Source: Lachnospiraceae bacterium (lineage in GTDB: Bacteria; Bacillota; Clostridia; Lachnospirales; Lachnospiraceae). From it: DNA of 64,000 nucleotides. Position numbers and translations under genes: made by a program. Below, one piece after another: positions 35,376 to 44,365 of the stretch (positions are counted from its first letter, which is position 1; every line of letters begins with the position of its first letter). The stretch lies in NCBI GenBank assembly GCA_910575275.1, contig CAJTEE010000001.1, positions 744,001-808,000 on the forward strand, given 5' to 3'. The notes under the pieces were generated by a model, which made no database searches, had not been told where the DNA came from, and was given only the letters and a program-made list of their open reading frames with translations.

Positions 35376-36182
35376 TTACAGATACTCTGTCTCATCCTTC
35401 CTTTTCACCGGCAGCCACTGCAGGATCCTCTGAATCTCGTCATCCCAGAAGTTCCAGTCATGAACTCCCGGCTGCTCGTGATAGACGTGCCGAAAGCCGA
35501 TGGCATCCAGATGCCGTTTCAGCTCACGGTTCTTCTCATACAGGAAATCCTCCGTCCCGCAGCAAAGATAAAGCTTCGGATAGTCGATCTTCTCCTCCAC
35601 CAGGTGGGAGGAAAGCCAAAACGCGTCATCCCTGGTGCCGGTAAGCGTTTCATCCGGCCCGAACGCCCAGCTCCATCTGTTTTTCGGCTCTGTCCTCGCC
35701 TTTTCGGGCAGATTAAAGCCTCCCGATAGGCAGGCCACATATCCGTACTGGGACGGGCGGCTCATCCCCAGCATAAAGGCGCCGCTTCCGCCCATGGAAA
35801 GGCCGGCAATATACGTATCCTCCCGTTTCCCGGACACCGGAAACAGCCAGCCAAGGAGCTGCGGCAGTTCCTCTGTCACATAGGTATAATACGCCTTTTG
35901 GGCCGGCGTATCGCGATAGCAGCTATTTTCACAGCTCGGCATCGCCACCAGAAGCCGATATTTTCTCGCATAATCCTCAATCCGTGAAAAGCGGAGCCAG
36001 TCCCCCTCATCCCCGGAGGTTCCATGGAGAAGATAGAGCACCGGCAGCGGTTTCGTCTTCTTACAGTCCGCAAACGTCTCCTGTCTTCCCACAAGCGTCG
36101 ATTCCGGCGTCGGAACCAACACATTTAGATTGGTCTTTGTCTGCAAAGACGGCGAATAAAATTTCATCTGTATCAGCGCCAT
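35376..36182 (-). CDS. Alpha/beta-hydrolase, esterase D/S-formylglutathione hydrolase-like
   Basis: A 268-aa esterase starting at ATG 36182 (MALIQMKFYSP) after CAGGAGGG. The oxyanion region is LYLLHGTSGDEGDW. The nucleophile is S129 in AGLSMGGSGAF, the acid is probably in CCGTEDFLYEKN, and the His is in PGVHDWNFWDD. This is the family of acetyl-xylan/feruloyl and tributyrin esterases. It lies 19 nt after livF and closes the liv operon, so it may act on an ester or acyl compound related to the imported substrate. Cytoplasmic, with no signal peptide. Confidence 0.85.
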   Translation of the reverse strand: MALIQMKFYSPSLQTKTNLNVLVPTPESTLVGRQETFADCKKTKPLPVLYLLHGTSGDEGDWLRFSRIEDYARKYRLLVAMPSCENSCYRDTPAQKAYYTYVTEELPQLLGWLFPVSGKREDTYIAGLSMGGSGAFMLGMSRPSQYGYVACLSGGFNLPEKARTEPKNRWSWAFGPDETLTGTRDDAFWLSSHLVEEKIDYPKLYLCCGTEDFLYEKNRELKRHLDAIGFRHVYHEQPGVHDWNFWDDEIQRILQWLPVKRKDETEYL

Positions 36183-36201
36183 AAACGTTTCCCTCCTGCT
36201 G

Positions 36202-36927
36202 TCAGGCTTCTTCTTTGAAATTTCCCAGATACGCCTGCAAAATCCTCTCGTCGCTCTCAAGTTCCTTGGAGACGCCCTCAAACTTGATCCGCCCCTGCTC
36301 CATGATATAGGCATAATCGGATACCTCAAGTGCCAGGCGTGCGTTCTGTTCGATCAAAAGAATGGGGATCCCCTGCTTATTGATCTCCACGATCTTCTTA
36401 AAGACCTCCTCCACCACCAGAGGCGCCAGGCCCATGGATGGCTCGTCCAGCATGAGGAGCTTTGGCCGCGCCATCAGCCCTCTCCCGATCGCAAGCATCT
36501 GCTGTTCACCGCCGGAAAGACTCCAGGCCTGCTGATCCCTCCGCTCCTCAAGTCTGGGGAACAGATCGAATACCTTGCGGATATCCTCGTCATAGGGCTT
36601 TCGTCCGATAAAGCCGTGCCAGCTTATGGTTCCCACCTCCAGATTTTCATATACCGTAAGCCCCGGAAACACCAGACGCCCCTCCGGTACATGGATGATG
36701 CCGTGCTTGTTGACCGCCATCGGGCTCGCTTTGGAAATATCCTCTTTGTTCCACCGGATCGTGCCCGTATGGCGCACCATGCCGGAGACAGATTTTAAAA
36801 GAGTGGTCTTTCCCGCCCCGTTTGCCCCGATGATGCAGCAGATGTTGCCGTCGTGAACCGAAATATCAATGCCCTTCAAAGCCTCGATGGCCCCGTACCA
36901 GGCGTGCAGATTTTCTATCTGTAACAT
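36202..36927 (-). CDS. livF: Branched-chain amino acid ABC ATPase LivF
   Basis: A 241-aa ATPase. Walker A is GANGAGKTT (about 34-42), signature LSGGEQQML, Walker B KLLMLDEPSMGLAP. HVPEGRLVFPGLTVYENL and LLIEQNARLALEVSDYAYIMEQG are LivF hallmarks. It begins 1 nt after livG ends. The true ligand of this Liv-type system may differ from Leu/Ile/Val. Confidence 0.92.
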   Translation of the reverse strand: MLQIENLHAWYGAIEALKGIDISVHDGNICCIIGANGAGKTTLLKSVSGMVRHTGTIRWNKEDISKASPMAVNKHGIIHVPEGRLVFPGLTVYENLEVGTISWHGFIGRKPYDEDIRKVFDLFPRLEERRDQQAWSLSGGEQQMLAIGRGLMARPKLLMLDEPSMGLAPLVVEEVFKKIVEINKQGIPILLIEQNARLALEVSDYAYIMEQGRIKFEGVSKELESDERILQAYLGNFKEEA

Positions 36928-36928
36928 G

Positions 36929-37672
36929 CTATTTCCTCCCCAGATATGCCTCGATCACCGCCTCATCGGCCGACACCTCATCCGGTGTCCCATGGGCAAT
37001 CATCTTTCCGAAGTTCAAAACGACGATATGGTCGCACACGTTCATGATCATATCCATCTTGTGCTCGATCAGCACGATCCCGACGCCTTCCCTGGCCGCG
37101 TGTCGCATTAATGCCACGCTTTTTTCCAGCTCCTTCGCGTTTAACCCGGCCGCCGGCTCGTCAATCAAAAGCGTCTTCGGATGAGCCAGAAGCCCTCTTA
37201 CGATCTCCAGGCGCTTTAGCTGGCCGTAGGCCAGAGAGGAAATATCCGCCTTCCAGTCCACCTTGAGATCCGCGATCTCCATCAGGCCGTCCACCTCATC
37301 CAGGAAATTATGGCCCTTAAAGCCCAGAAACGATTTCAAAAAGCCCATTTGATCTGCCAGATCCGTTCCCAGCTTCATGTTATCGCTGACCGTAGAGCGC
37401 GTCAGCATATGCGGCGTCTGGAACGTCCTTCCAAGCCCCAGGCGCGCGCGCTCATAGGCCGTTTTCTTCGTCACATCCTGATCGTTTAAATATACGCGTC
37501 CCCGGTCTGCCTCGTATAGGCCGCTGATTAAATTTAAGGTCGTGGTCTTCCCCGCCCCGTTCGGCCCGATCAGTCCCATAATTTCCCCCGGCTCCACCGT
37601 AAAAGAGACATCCGAGACGGCAGCCAGGCCTCCGAACGTGATCCCGATTTCTTCTACTCTAAGACACGACAT
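36929..37672 (-). CDS. livG: Branched-chain amino acid ABC ATPase LivG
   Basis: A 247-aa ATPase. Walker A is GPNGAGKTTT, GLGRTFQTPHML replaces the usual ARTFQ signature of LivG, then LAYGQLKRLEIVRGL and LLIDEPAAGLNAKE. IGIVLIEHKMDMIMNVCDHIVVLNFGKMIAHG-type C-terminus. Its ATG (ribosome site AAAGGAGG) lies inside the end of livM, a 14-nt overlap. Confidence 0.92.
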   Translation of the reverse strand: MSCLRVEEIGITFGGLAAVSDVSFTVEPGEIMGLIGPNGAGKTTTLNLISGLYEADRGRVYLNDQDVTKKTAYERARLGLGRTFQTPHMLTRSTVSDNMKLGTDLADQMGFLKSFLGFKGHNFLDEVDGLMEIADLKVDWKADISSLAYGQLKRLEIVRGLLAHPKTLLIDEPAAGLNAKELEKSVALMRHAAREGVGIVLIEHKMDMIMNVCDHIVVLNFGKMIAHGTPDEVSADEAVIEAYLGRK

Positions 37673-38675
37673 CCGATGGGCCTCCTTTCCCGCCGTCTCC
37701 CGGCAGCTGTTTATTTCTTTGAACCCTATACCTGACGACGGCCTCTTTTAAAATCCCGGCCAGGCCCATCGGCATGAAGATCATCAACAGCACGATCAAA
37801 CAGCCGTACAGAAGATTCAGATAGCTGTTTGCAAACCTGGCAAGCTCAGGCAGGTAATTCACCAAGACCGTTCCAAACAGCGCCCCGATCGGGCTCATCA
37901 CACCGCCCAGCATCAGCATGATTACAAATTTTAACTGCGTATTGAACGTAAACAGGGAGGCGCTGATGGTCCCGTTATGGACCGCATACAGAGAGCCGCC
38001 GAATCCGGCCAGCACACCGGCCAGCACAAAGACGACCACTTTCGTCCGGTATACGTTTACACCCATGCAGTACGCCGCCGTCGCATCATCCCGCACCGCC
38101 ATCAGGCTCCGGCCGAACGTGGTCTGTTTGATTCTGTGAAGGAGGAGAATCAAAAGCAGTACAAACACCGCTAAAAGCGGGAACCAGTCCTTAAAGGTCT
38201 TAAAGGTATAGCCAAACAACACGAGCTTTCCAATCCCGCCCGTCCCGTTCGGCCCCCCTGTAAAGGCGGCAAAGTTCTGAAAGACCGACTGGCCGATGTA
38301 GGTGACTCCGATCGTTCCGAATACGAAGCACGGCCCCTCAAGCTTTAAAAGCAGAAGCCCTAAAAACAAGGCAAGCACACCGGAGGCAAGCGCCCCAAGG
38401 AGCATCGCTGCCGGAATCGGAACGTTCAGTTTCGTATTCAAAAAGCCGCAGACGAATGCACCGAGTCCCAGCATCGTGACCGAACAGAGCGACAATACGC
38501 CGCCTAGTCCCAAAAGCAAATACATCCCGCTGACACAAAAGAAGAAGATCAGCGCCACGTTGATGATATTAACCTGCGAATTTTTCAGATTGGTGATCAC
38601 GAGCTGATCCAAAAGCACGATGGCAAACAGGGCACTCAGGGCAAAAAGCAGTACGCGCAACGTTTCTTTTTTCAT
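37659..38675 (-). CDS. livM: Branched-chain amino acid ABC permease LivM
   Basis: A 338-aa permease with about nine hydrophobic segments. The cytoplasmic coupling loop is FGRSLMAVRDDATAAYCMGVNVYRTKVVVFVLAG, a LivM hallmark, and MLMLGGVMSPIGALFGTVLV follows. It lies 10 nt after livH. Confidence 0.92.
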   Translation of the reverse strand: MKKETLRVLLFALSALFAIVLLDQLVITNLKNSQVNIINVALIFFFCVSGMYLLLGLGGVLSLCSVTMLGLGAFVCGFLNTKLNVPIPAAMLLGALASGVLALFLGLLLLKLEGPCFVFGTIGVTYIGQSVFQNFAAFTGGPNGTGGIGKLVLFGYTFKTFKDWFPLLAVFVLLLILLLHRIKQTTFGRSLMAVRDDATAAYCMGVNVYRTKVVVFVLAGVLAGFGGSLYAVHNGTISASLFTFNTQLKFVIMLMLGGVMSPIGALFGTVLVNYLPELARFANSYLNLLYGCLIVLLMIFMPMGLAGILKEAVVRYRVQRNKQLPGDGGKGGPSDVVS

Positions 38676-38685
38676 CCTGTACCTC

Positions 38686-39561
38686 CTATGCCTTTTCCTT
38701 CTTCGTGCCGGACGGAATAATTCCCTGCGGGCAAAACGCCAGTACCAGAAGCAGGCAGCCGAATACCACCACGTCTTTATAGGTCGTCGTAAAGTATGTA
38801 CTGTACGCCTCGATCAGGCCCACCAGGATCCCTCCGATAATCGCTCCCTTCAGGCTTCCGAAGCCGCCGATGACCACACTCGCAAAGGCACGGGCCTGGA
38901 AATTGCTGAGTGAGGCGCTGACCCGGTAAACCGGCGCTAAAAGCCAGCCGGAAAAGCCAACCATACAGACTACGATGCAAAATGTTACCATGGTCGTAAG
39001 GTTGGTCGGGATACCCAAGAGATCCGCCGCATACTTATTCTGGGCGGCCGCGCTCATCACGCGGCCGCAGTACATTTTTTCAAACAGGAAGAAAAGCCCG
39101 GTCATCATAAAAAGCATGGCTCCGAAGATAAAAAAATACTGATACGGGATCACGAATCCTCCCACCGACAGGGAGCCCGCCAGAATCGGGCGCACGCTCC
39201 TCGTCTCCGCCGTGATGAACAAAAGGCAGCATTCCTGGATCACCGTGCCTGCTCCGATGGTACAGATCATCATCGCCTGCGGCCATTTGGCATGCTTAAA
39301 CGGAAGGAAACAGACACTGCAGAACACGCAGCCCACGGCGACGAAAACCGCCAGGGCCAAAATCACCATGAGGAGGCCCGAGGAAAGCTGCAGCTTTTCC
39401 ATAAACAGGAATGACAGATACGCGCCCATGGCTAACAGGTTTCCCTGTGCAAAATTCATAACTCCCGCCGCCCGCAAAAGCAGCATGAGCCCCATGGCAA
39501 CCGTTGCGTACACGAGCCCCACCGAGACGCCTGTGAGCGTCTGCTGGAAAAACAATGCCAT
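38686..39561 (-). CDS. livH: Branched-chain amino acid ABC permease LivH
   Basis: A 291-aa permease with about eight hydrophobic segments. The N-terminus FFQQTLTGVSVGLVYATVAMGL and the motif VMNFAQGNLLAMGAYLSF are diagnostic of LivH. FASVVIGGFGSLKGAIIGGILVG is the coupling/C-terminal motif. Start ATG 39561 follows AAAGGAGG. Confidence 0.93.
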   Translation of the reverse strand: MALFFQQTLTGVSVGLVYATVAMGLMLLLRAAGVMNFAQGNLLAMGAYLSFLFMEKLQLSSGLLMVILALAVFVAVGCVFCSVCFLPFKHAKWPQAMMICTIGAGTVIQECCLLFITAETRSVRPILAGSLSVGGFVIPYQYFFIFGAMLFMMTGLFFLFEKMYCGRVMSAAAQNKYAADLLGIPTNLTTMVTFCIVVCMVGFSGWLLAPVYRVSASLSNFQARAFASVVIGGFGSLKGAIIGGILVGLIEAYSTYFTTTYKDVVVFGCLLLVLAFCPQGIIPSGTKKEKA

Positions 39562-39581
39562 TTACGTTTCCTCCTTTATTT

Positions 39582-40835
39582 TTAGTGCGTAACCTCCACG
39601 GCGTCGGAAACCTCAATGGTTCCGTCCTCCTGCACCACTGCCAGATAAATATAGTCGGCGTAGGAATGATCTTCATGATAGCTGTAGCTCGTCATGATGC
39701 CGTCGTAGCCCTTGATCTTTGTCAAGCCGTCCAAGATCGAATCTTTGTCGTTTCCGCCTGCAAGGCGCGCCGCCTCTACAATCAGGGAGAAATCGTCATA
39801 GAAGGAAGCGTCAATCCAGGATACCGTGTCATAGGAAAAGCTGCTGTTGTTAAACATAAGCTCCTGGAACGCCTTATTCGCTTCGTTCTCCTGCGTTGTC
39901 GTATACTCGGCAAAACCGATCATACCGGCGCATGCGTCCACGCCCACATTCTTTACAAAGCTGTCAGAAAACAGGTTCGAGTTTGAAATGATCGGATGCG
40001 CATATCCGTACTGGTGCAAAAGGGCAATGATCGACTGCCCGTCCGTATTTGCCGTCGCGTGCAGCAGAATACCGTCGGAATCGGCTACGTTCATCGCCTG
40101 CATGACGATCGAGGTATAGTCTGTCGTCGTGGTGTTATCAAACGCGATCTCCTCGGCGACGGAAAAGCCCTTATCCTCCATATACGCCTTCATAAACGCG
40201 CTGTCGTTATAGCCGTTGGAAGTATTGTAAAATAAGGTCACCGGATTTTTTACGCCGTTGTCGATTGCGATCTGCGCCATCGTATTGGAAAAGGCCGTAT
40301 CCACACAGCGGTTTGTAAAATAGTAGTCACTGGCATTGGCCATCTCAAAGTTCGTCGCCACATTAAAGACCGGGATCTGGGCCTCATTTACATAATCGGC
40401 ACATGCCAGCGCATACTGGCTGTAAAACGTGCCGATTACCGCCGATACGCCTTCTACCTCCAAGGCCTTTAATACCGCGTCGATATACGCCTGCTGGTCG
40501 TTTCCGCCGTCAATCAGCTCTATGACGACCTCACCTCCGTTTACACCACCCGCCGCGTTGCATTCTTTTGCTGCGATCTCAAGCACCTGCTTCGCACGGT
40601 CCCCGTTCTCCTGGCTTAAGCTTGTCCCGCAATAGACGATTTTTAAAGGCGCCCCGTTAAGCTCTGCTTTCTCTGTCTGTTCCTGGCTGCCGGCCGCCTC
40701 CGTTTGCGCCTGGTCCGTCGTCGCCTGCGTACTGTCGTTGCCGCCCTGCCCGCTGTCTTTCGCTCCTTGTCCGCAACCCGTAAGCCCCAGAGCCAGCATC
40801 AACGATACACTTACTGCCAAAAAACGTTTTTTCAT
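39582..40835 (-). CDS. livJ: Liv-type substrate-binding lipoprotein
   Basis: A 417-aa periplasmic-binding-fold type I lipoprotein. Lipobox LGLTGCG gives Cys21 and is followed by a Gln/Thr/Glu-rich tether. The binding fold starts PLKIVYCGTSLSQENGDRAK. LYNTSNGYNDSAFMKAYMEDKGF marks the second lobe. Length is longer than E. coli LivJ mainly from the tether. It is the first gene of livJHMGF-esterase, with a good promoter and a possible operator in the 5' untranslated region. The ligand could be a branched-chain amino acid, an amide or an aromatic acid. Confidence 0.88.
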   Translation of the reverse strand: MKKRFLAVSVSLMLALGLTGCGQGAKDSGQGGNDSTQATTDQAQTEAAGSQEQTEKAELNGAPLKIVYCGTSLSQENGDRAKQVLEIAAKECNAAGGVNGGEVVIELIDGGNDQQAYIDAVLKALEVEGVSAVIGTFYSQYALACADYVNEAQIPVFNVATNFEMANASDYYFTNRCVDTAFSNTMAQIAIDNGVKNPVTLFYNTSNGYNDSAFMKAYMEDKGFSVAEEIAFDNTTTTDYTSIVMQAMNVADSDGILLHATANTDGQSIIALLHQYGYAHPIISNSNLFSDSFVKNVGVDACAGMIGFAEYTTTQENEANKAFQELMFNNSSFSYDTVSWIDASFYDDFSLIVEAARLAGGNDKDSILDGLTKIKGYDGIMTSYSYHEDHSYADYIYLAVVQEDGTIEVSDAVEVTH

Positions 40836-40897
40836 TTTCTTCTCCTCTCTTAAACAAAAATTTCCGTTTCTTTATGGCGCGGATCTATACTTTTACT

Positions 40898-40932
40898 CAC
40901 AAAAGTACGACATCATACGTCATATGTTTGTG
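40898..40932 (-). promoter_or_regulatory. Possible operator of the liv operon
   Basis: CACAAA and TTTGTG flank a core with ACGACAT/ACGTCAT repeats just downstream of the -10. The FCD-type GntR gene next door is the obvious candidate regulator. Confidence 0.35.
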
Positions 40933-40937
40933 CATTC

Positions 40938-40967
40938 ACTATACCATGTCTTCCTCTTTTTTGTCAA
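40938..40967 (-). promoter_or_regulatory. Promoter of the liv operon
   Basis: Minus-strand TTGACA (40962-40967), 18-nt spacer, TATAGT (40938-40943). Confidence 0.7.
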
Positions 40968-41057
40968 TCCATTTTTCGTCATTTTGTATTTTTTCCTTGA
41001 TTTTTTTTTCAATTTTTATGCATTTTGACAATCCTTATTTTCTTGACCTTTTTTCTG

Positions 41058-41093
41058 TAAAAAAGAAAAAAGGAGCGGCGATTCGCCGTCCCT
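41058..41093 (-). terminator. Terminator after the FCD GntR gene
   Basis: Minus-strand GACGGCGAATCGCCGC hairpin followed by CTCCTTTTTTCTTTTTT. Its stem is nearly the same as that of the terminator at 43515-43545. Confidence 0.75.
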
Positions 41094-41118
41094 TCCATGC
41101 AATCTTCTCCCTGCTGCT

Positions 41119-41865
41119 TTAATTTTGCCTCTCCTGCTCCTCCTGCCGCTTCAGCGCCTCTACGTTATAGACCAGATGCAGGCGCATCGCCTCCCTGGCC
41201 GCCTCCGGGTCATGGGCGGCAATGGCCTCTGTAATCTGCCGGTGTGTCTCGATTGATTCCTCCACCAGAGCCCGTTTGACGACCCCTCCGATAAAATTTA
41301 CACCTTTGGTAATGATCGGGATCAGATTCGGCATGACCTGGTTGCGTGTGCTCCTAGCGATTCTGGAATGAAGCTCCACATCCTTTCCGAGATGGGAATC
41401 CCCGCTCCTTATCAATGCCTCCACCTCGTCGCAGAGCGCCGTAATCTCCTTTATATCCTCCTCCGTCGCCCGGACCGCCGCAAGCGCCGCGATCTGCGGT
41501 TCTAAAAGGAGCCTCACCTCCAAAAGGTCTTTTGAAAGCTGTCTCCTGTCCCGGATATACGAAAAGCCGAGAGGGTCATCCACCACGCCGGGTATTTTCT
41601 TCACATAGGTGCCCTTCCCCCTTTTGATTTCCAGCACATTGCGGCTCACCAAAAGCTTCACCGCCTCCCGGACCGTCCCGCGCCCCACGTTTAAAATAGC
41701 GGCAAGCTCAAACTCGTTCGGCAGCTTCTGGCCGTTATGTATGGCCTGCTCCCGGATCATATCCGAAATCCGGTCCGCCACCTGCTCCGTCAGAGACTTT
41801 CCCCGCTCCTGTACCACACCAAATTCGGCAAGCTTTTCCATGTCTACCATATCGATTGTATCCAA
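41119..41865 (-). CDS. GntR-family regulator, FadR/FCD subfamily
   Basis: A 248-aa repressor/activator. The winged helix spans about 20-85 (GQKLPNEFELAAILNVGRGTVREAVKLL, then GKGTYVKK). The C-terminal helical FCD ligand-binding domain spans about 100-235, with metal-binding-type Asp/His residues (DVELHSRIARSTRNQ, IETHRQITEAIAAHD). The frame opens with TTG 41865 behind GGAAAGAG; ATG 41850 or 41841 are alternatives with poorer sites. FCD regulators usually sense organic acids and control the adjacent operon, here livJHMGF-esterase. Confidence 0.88.
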   Translation of the reverse strand: MDTIDMVDMEKLAEFGVVQERGKSLTEQVADRISDMIREQAIHNGQKLPNEFELAAILNVGRGTVREAVKLLVSRNVLEIKRGKGTYVKKIPGVVDDPLGFSYIRDRRQLSKDLLEVRLLLEPQIAALAAVRATEEDIKEITALCDEVEALIRSGDSHLGKDVELHSRIARSTRNQVMPNLIPIITKGVNFIGGVVKRALVEESIETHRQITEAIAAHDPEAAREAMRLHLVYNVEALKRQEEQERQN

Positions 41866-42014
41866 TTTGCTCTTTCCATGTCTGTTTATAAAATCATATA
41901 CCCTATTCCAGCTTTTTTATTATTTCACAAATCCGCCGAATTTTCAATCCCTTAAAATGTTTATTTTTGCCCGGGCCGCGCTGCGCAAATCTACGTAAGA
42001 AAGGGCAATGCTTT

Positions 42015-42615
42015 CTATCCGAGTGGCCACACGCGTTTTCCGGCTATAAAAGCTGCTTCCGGCTTTGCCGGATGAATCGTGATCGTCTTCAGCGCCTCGA
42101 ACTCACTCAGCCCTCCTTTGCCAGCAGATCCGCAATCAGGCCTCCCTCCGTCACATGCTCCAGTGTCAGACGTACATCGCATTCCCCGGCAATGCGGATC
42201 GTCGTAAAAATATCGTCCGTACACAGTACATACGCTTTCAGCGGGATTTCCTTTTTGATGATCGGGCGCAGCGCCTCCAGTTTCGGGTCGAAGCACGGTT
42301 TTCTCGTGTGTGTTTGCTCGGCGTACTCTTTCTCCTCCCAGTATTCTTTTGCGAACAGCAGGGTATCCCGAATCGCCGCCGCAATGCTTATCCGCGTCGT
42401 AAGCCTGTCTTTTAAATGAATTTTGGAATTTTCCCCAAACACTGCCTTCATGGAGGCCGGATTCTTCATCGCCATAGAATCAATCCGCCTTCCGTACGTT
42501 TTCATGGCGAGATGCGTACCAGATATACAGTCCACACTGCCGGGCCTGACGCAGGCACAGGTCACTCCTGCCCGATACGCTTTCCGAAAGCTCTTGTCTA
42601 ACGGGTATACGCCGT
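42015..42615 (-). pseudogene. Amidohydrolase remnant (frameshifted, 5' end lost)
   Basis: The minus strand encodes the central/C-terminal part of a metal-dependent amidohydrolase: SFRKAYRAGVTCACVRPGS, THLAMKTYGRRIDSMAMKN, DRLTTRISIAAAIRDTL and LTLEHVTEGGLIADLLAKEG. The reading frame then stops, but GGLSEFEALKTITIHPAK continues the same family in another frame, so a frameshift lies near 42110-42120. The metal-binding N-terminus (HxH) is absent. Its 5' side is fused to a transposase fragment at about 42615. Confidence 0.7.
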
Positions 42616-42975
42616 CGATCCCCCAGCGTAAATGGTACAGTTCACGGATATCCTCCAGGGTAAACATATTTGGAAGAGATGTGGCTATCGTCTCAAACAC
42701 ACCGCTGTCCAGCTGGAACCGGACAATCCTCAGACACATGGGATATGGACTGGGAAAATCCCAACGTCCCCGGCGTGTTTTGCTTCCTTCTTTGCTGTTT
42801 TTCGGCACTTGAAGGAAGATATGTTTTTTCTGTTTATCCTCTTTCGTCTGCGTGATACTGACGGTAAAACGGATAACCGTATCCAGTTCCAACATAGAGA
42901 GATGTGCCACTTCCCTCATTGCGGAACGGTTATTCTTTATACGGATTAAAAAATCCAGATTTTTCCTCCCGCCAC
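42616..42975 (-). pseudogene. IS4-like DDE transposase fragment
   Basis: The minus strand codes for KNLDFLIRIKNNRSAM, RIVRFQLDSGVFETIATSL, LPNMFTLEDIRELYHLRWGI. This is the late-core block of IS4/IS1182-type transposases, with the terminal YHLRWGIE glutamate replaced at the junction. The N-terminal DDE residues and the C-terminus are missing, and no terminal inverted repeats were found. In-frame fusion to the amidohydrolase remnant produces an unbroken 270-codon chimera. Confidence 0.65.
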
Positions 42976-43520
42976 CAGGAGCTGACAGGTACGATTCACC
43001 TTCTTGTGCTGGAAAACAGGCGGTTTGTCTTACAGTGTGTTTCCAGCTTTGCCGTCCTGTATCCCAAAGTCAACTTTTCCATCTCCCATGTCTATTACAG
43101 CGCCCAGACAAACGCCTACGACCTGTGCATTTCTCCGCAGAAGCGGTATGCCAAGATTCGTTCCTACATCCCGTTGATCAAAGAGGAAATCATATTAGTC
43201 GTCCATGAGAAGCATCGCCTGGCAAAACGCGCTTATGTGGAGCTCGAGGAACTCAAAACACCTCCTTATACGCGATCGTCACAAGCCAATTCCGGCTCGC
43301 GGGTTTTGAGCCGTATATTCCCTATATCTGTGACGATCCCTATTTTGTCCGCAAGTACGTCTCCGAAAAACTCGGGATCGCGCTTGCCTCGTCCATCTCC
43401 TGGTACAGGCGGTTTCGTGAAAATACCAAGCTGGTCAAAAGCCGCTCTCCCCATAAAGTGTGCGCGGAGCGCACATTCGCGTCGAAGCGCGGCTCGCCGG
43501 AGGAATTTCTTATAAAATAA
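42976..43520 (+). pseudogene. LysR-family regulator remnant (substrate-binding domain)
   Basis: The plus strand reads LTGTIHLLVLENRRFVLQC, YPKVNFSISHVYYSAQ, IPLIKEEIILVVHEKHRLAK, a LysR effector domain. Near 43260 the frame breaks, and the next frame continues AIVTSQFRLAGFEPYIPYIC, DDPYFVRKYVSEKLGIALAS and ends at TAA 43518-43520. The DNA-binding N-terminus is gone, replaced by the transposase fragment on the other strand. It is clearly non-functional. Confidence 0.65.
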
Positions 43521-43545
43521 AAAAGAACGGCGAATCGCCGTCCCT
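43515..43545 (-). terminator. Terminator of the frl/hyu-like operon
   Basis: Minus-strand GACGGCGATTCGCCGT hairpin followed by TCTTTTTTATTTT, 25 nt past the GntR stop. Confidence 0.75.
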
Positions 43546-43569
43546 TTCCGTTTGCGTGATCCCCTCGGA

Positions 43570-44295
43570 TCACTCCTCCGATTCATACACATACAAAGAA
43601 AACCGATCCCCGTTGATAATCTGAACCCCCGCATAAAACGGCTCCCCGTCCTTATCATACGCCGTACTGCGGATCAGCAGCAGATAATCCCCCCGTTTCA
43701 CTTCCAAAAGCCCGGCCTCCTCCGGCGTGGCGCGGCAGAGCTCGATCTCCTTTTCGGAGCTGCATACCTTCGCCCCACACTTCTCACGCAGATAATCGAA
43801 CAACGAGTTATCGTCAAATTCTGCATCCAGAAGAAACGCATACTTTAAGGGAAAAAAACTTTTCTCGATCTGCACCGGCTCCTCGTCGGCCAGACGCAGA
43901 CGGGAGATGTAGATCACGCTGCTGCCGGCCTTCACTCCAAGCCTCCTTGCCACATTCTCATCCGCGGGTATGAGCCTTTCCTCCAGCACTCTTGCGCCGG
44001 GCCGGACGCCCATCTGGAAACACATCTCGCTGAAGCTCTGTAGCTTTTTCATATTCCGGGAATATTTGGGCTTTGTCACAAACGTGCCCTTCCCCTGCCT
44101 GCGCTCCACTAACCCTTTTTCGACGAGCCCGTTGATCGCCTTTCGCACCGTAATCACACTGATTCCGTATACCCGGGCCATTTCCAGCTCAGGGAGTAGC
44201 CTGTCCCCGGGTTGGTATTCCATGCGCGAGATCTTACCCTCTATTTCATCCGCCAATTGGACATACAGCGGCGTCGCGGAGCTGCCCTCCAGCAT
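43570..44295 (-). CDS. GntR-family regulator, HutC/UTRA subfamily (operon regulator)
   Basis: A 241-aa regulator starting at ATG 44295 (MLEGSSATPLYVQLADEI); the frame is open 67 codons further upstream but inside the SIS gene region without sites. The wHTH spans about 8-75 (GDRLLPELEMARVYGISVITVRKAINGL, GKGTFVTKPKY). The UTRA effector domain spans about 95-238 (YISRLRLADEEPVQIEKSF, YLLLIRSTAYDKDGEPFYAG). UTRA domains bind sugar phosphates or related small effectors; FrlR of fructoselysine operons belongs here. It is the last gene of the thirteen-gene operon. It is very similar throughout to the regulator at 61819-62547. Confidence 0.92.
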   Translation of the reverse strand: MLEGSSATPLYVQLADEIEGKISRMEYQPGDRLLPELEMARVYGISVITVRKAINGLVEKGLVERRQGKGTFVTKPKYSRNMKKLQSFSEMCFQMGVRPGARVLEERLIPADENVARRLGVKAGSSVIYISRLRLADEEPVQIEKSFFPLKYAFLLDAEFDDNSLFDYLREKCGAKVCSSEKEIELCRATPEEAGLLEVKRGDYLLLIRSTAYDKDGEPFYAGVQIINGDRFSLYVYESEE

Positions 44296-44365
44296 CCTGT
44301 CTGCCCCCTTCGCTTTCCAAGTGCTTTTTGCAGCCGGCAGGCCAGCCTCCCGGCTGCATTTTTTG

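Noticed and set aside
35207-35395. 62-codon minus-strand frame as a gene
   Set aside because: It begins upstream of the predicted transcription start, crosses the terminator and has no ribosome site.
42107-42919. A single intact 270-aa transposase gene
   Set aside because: Only the first third matches a transposase; the rest is an amidohydrolase that is frameshifted at its end, so it was split into two remnants.
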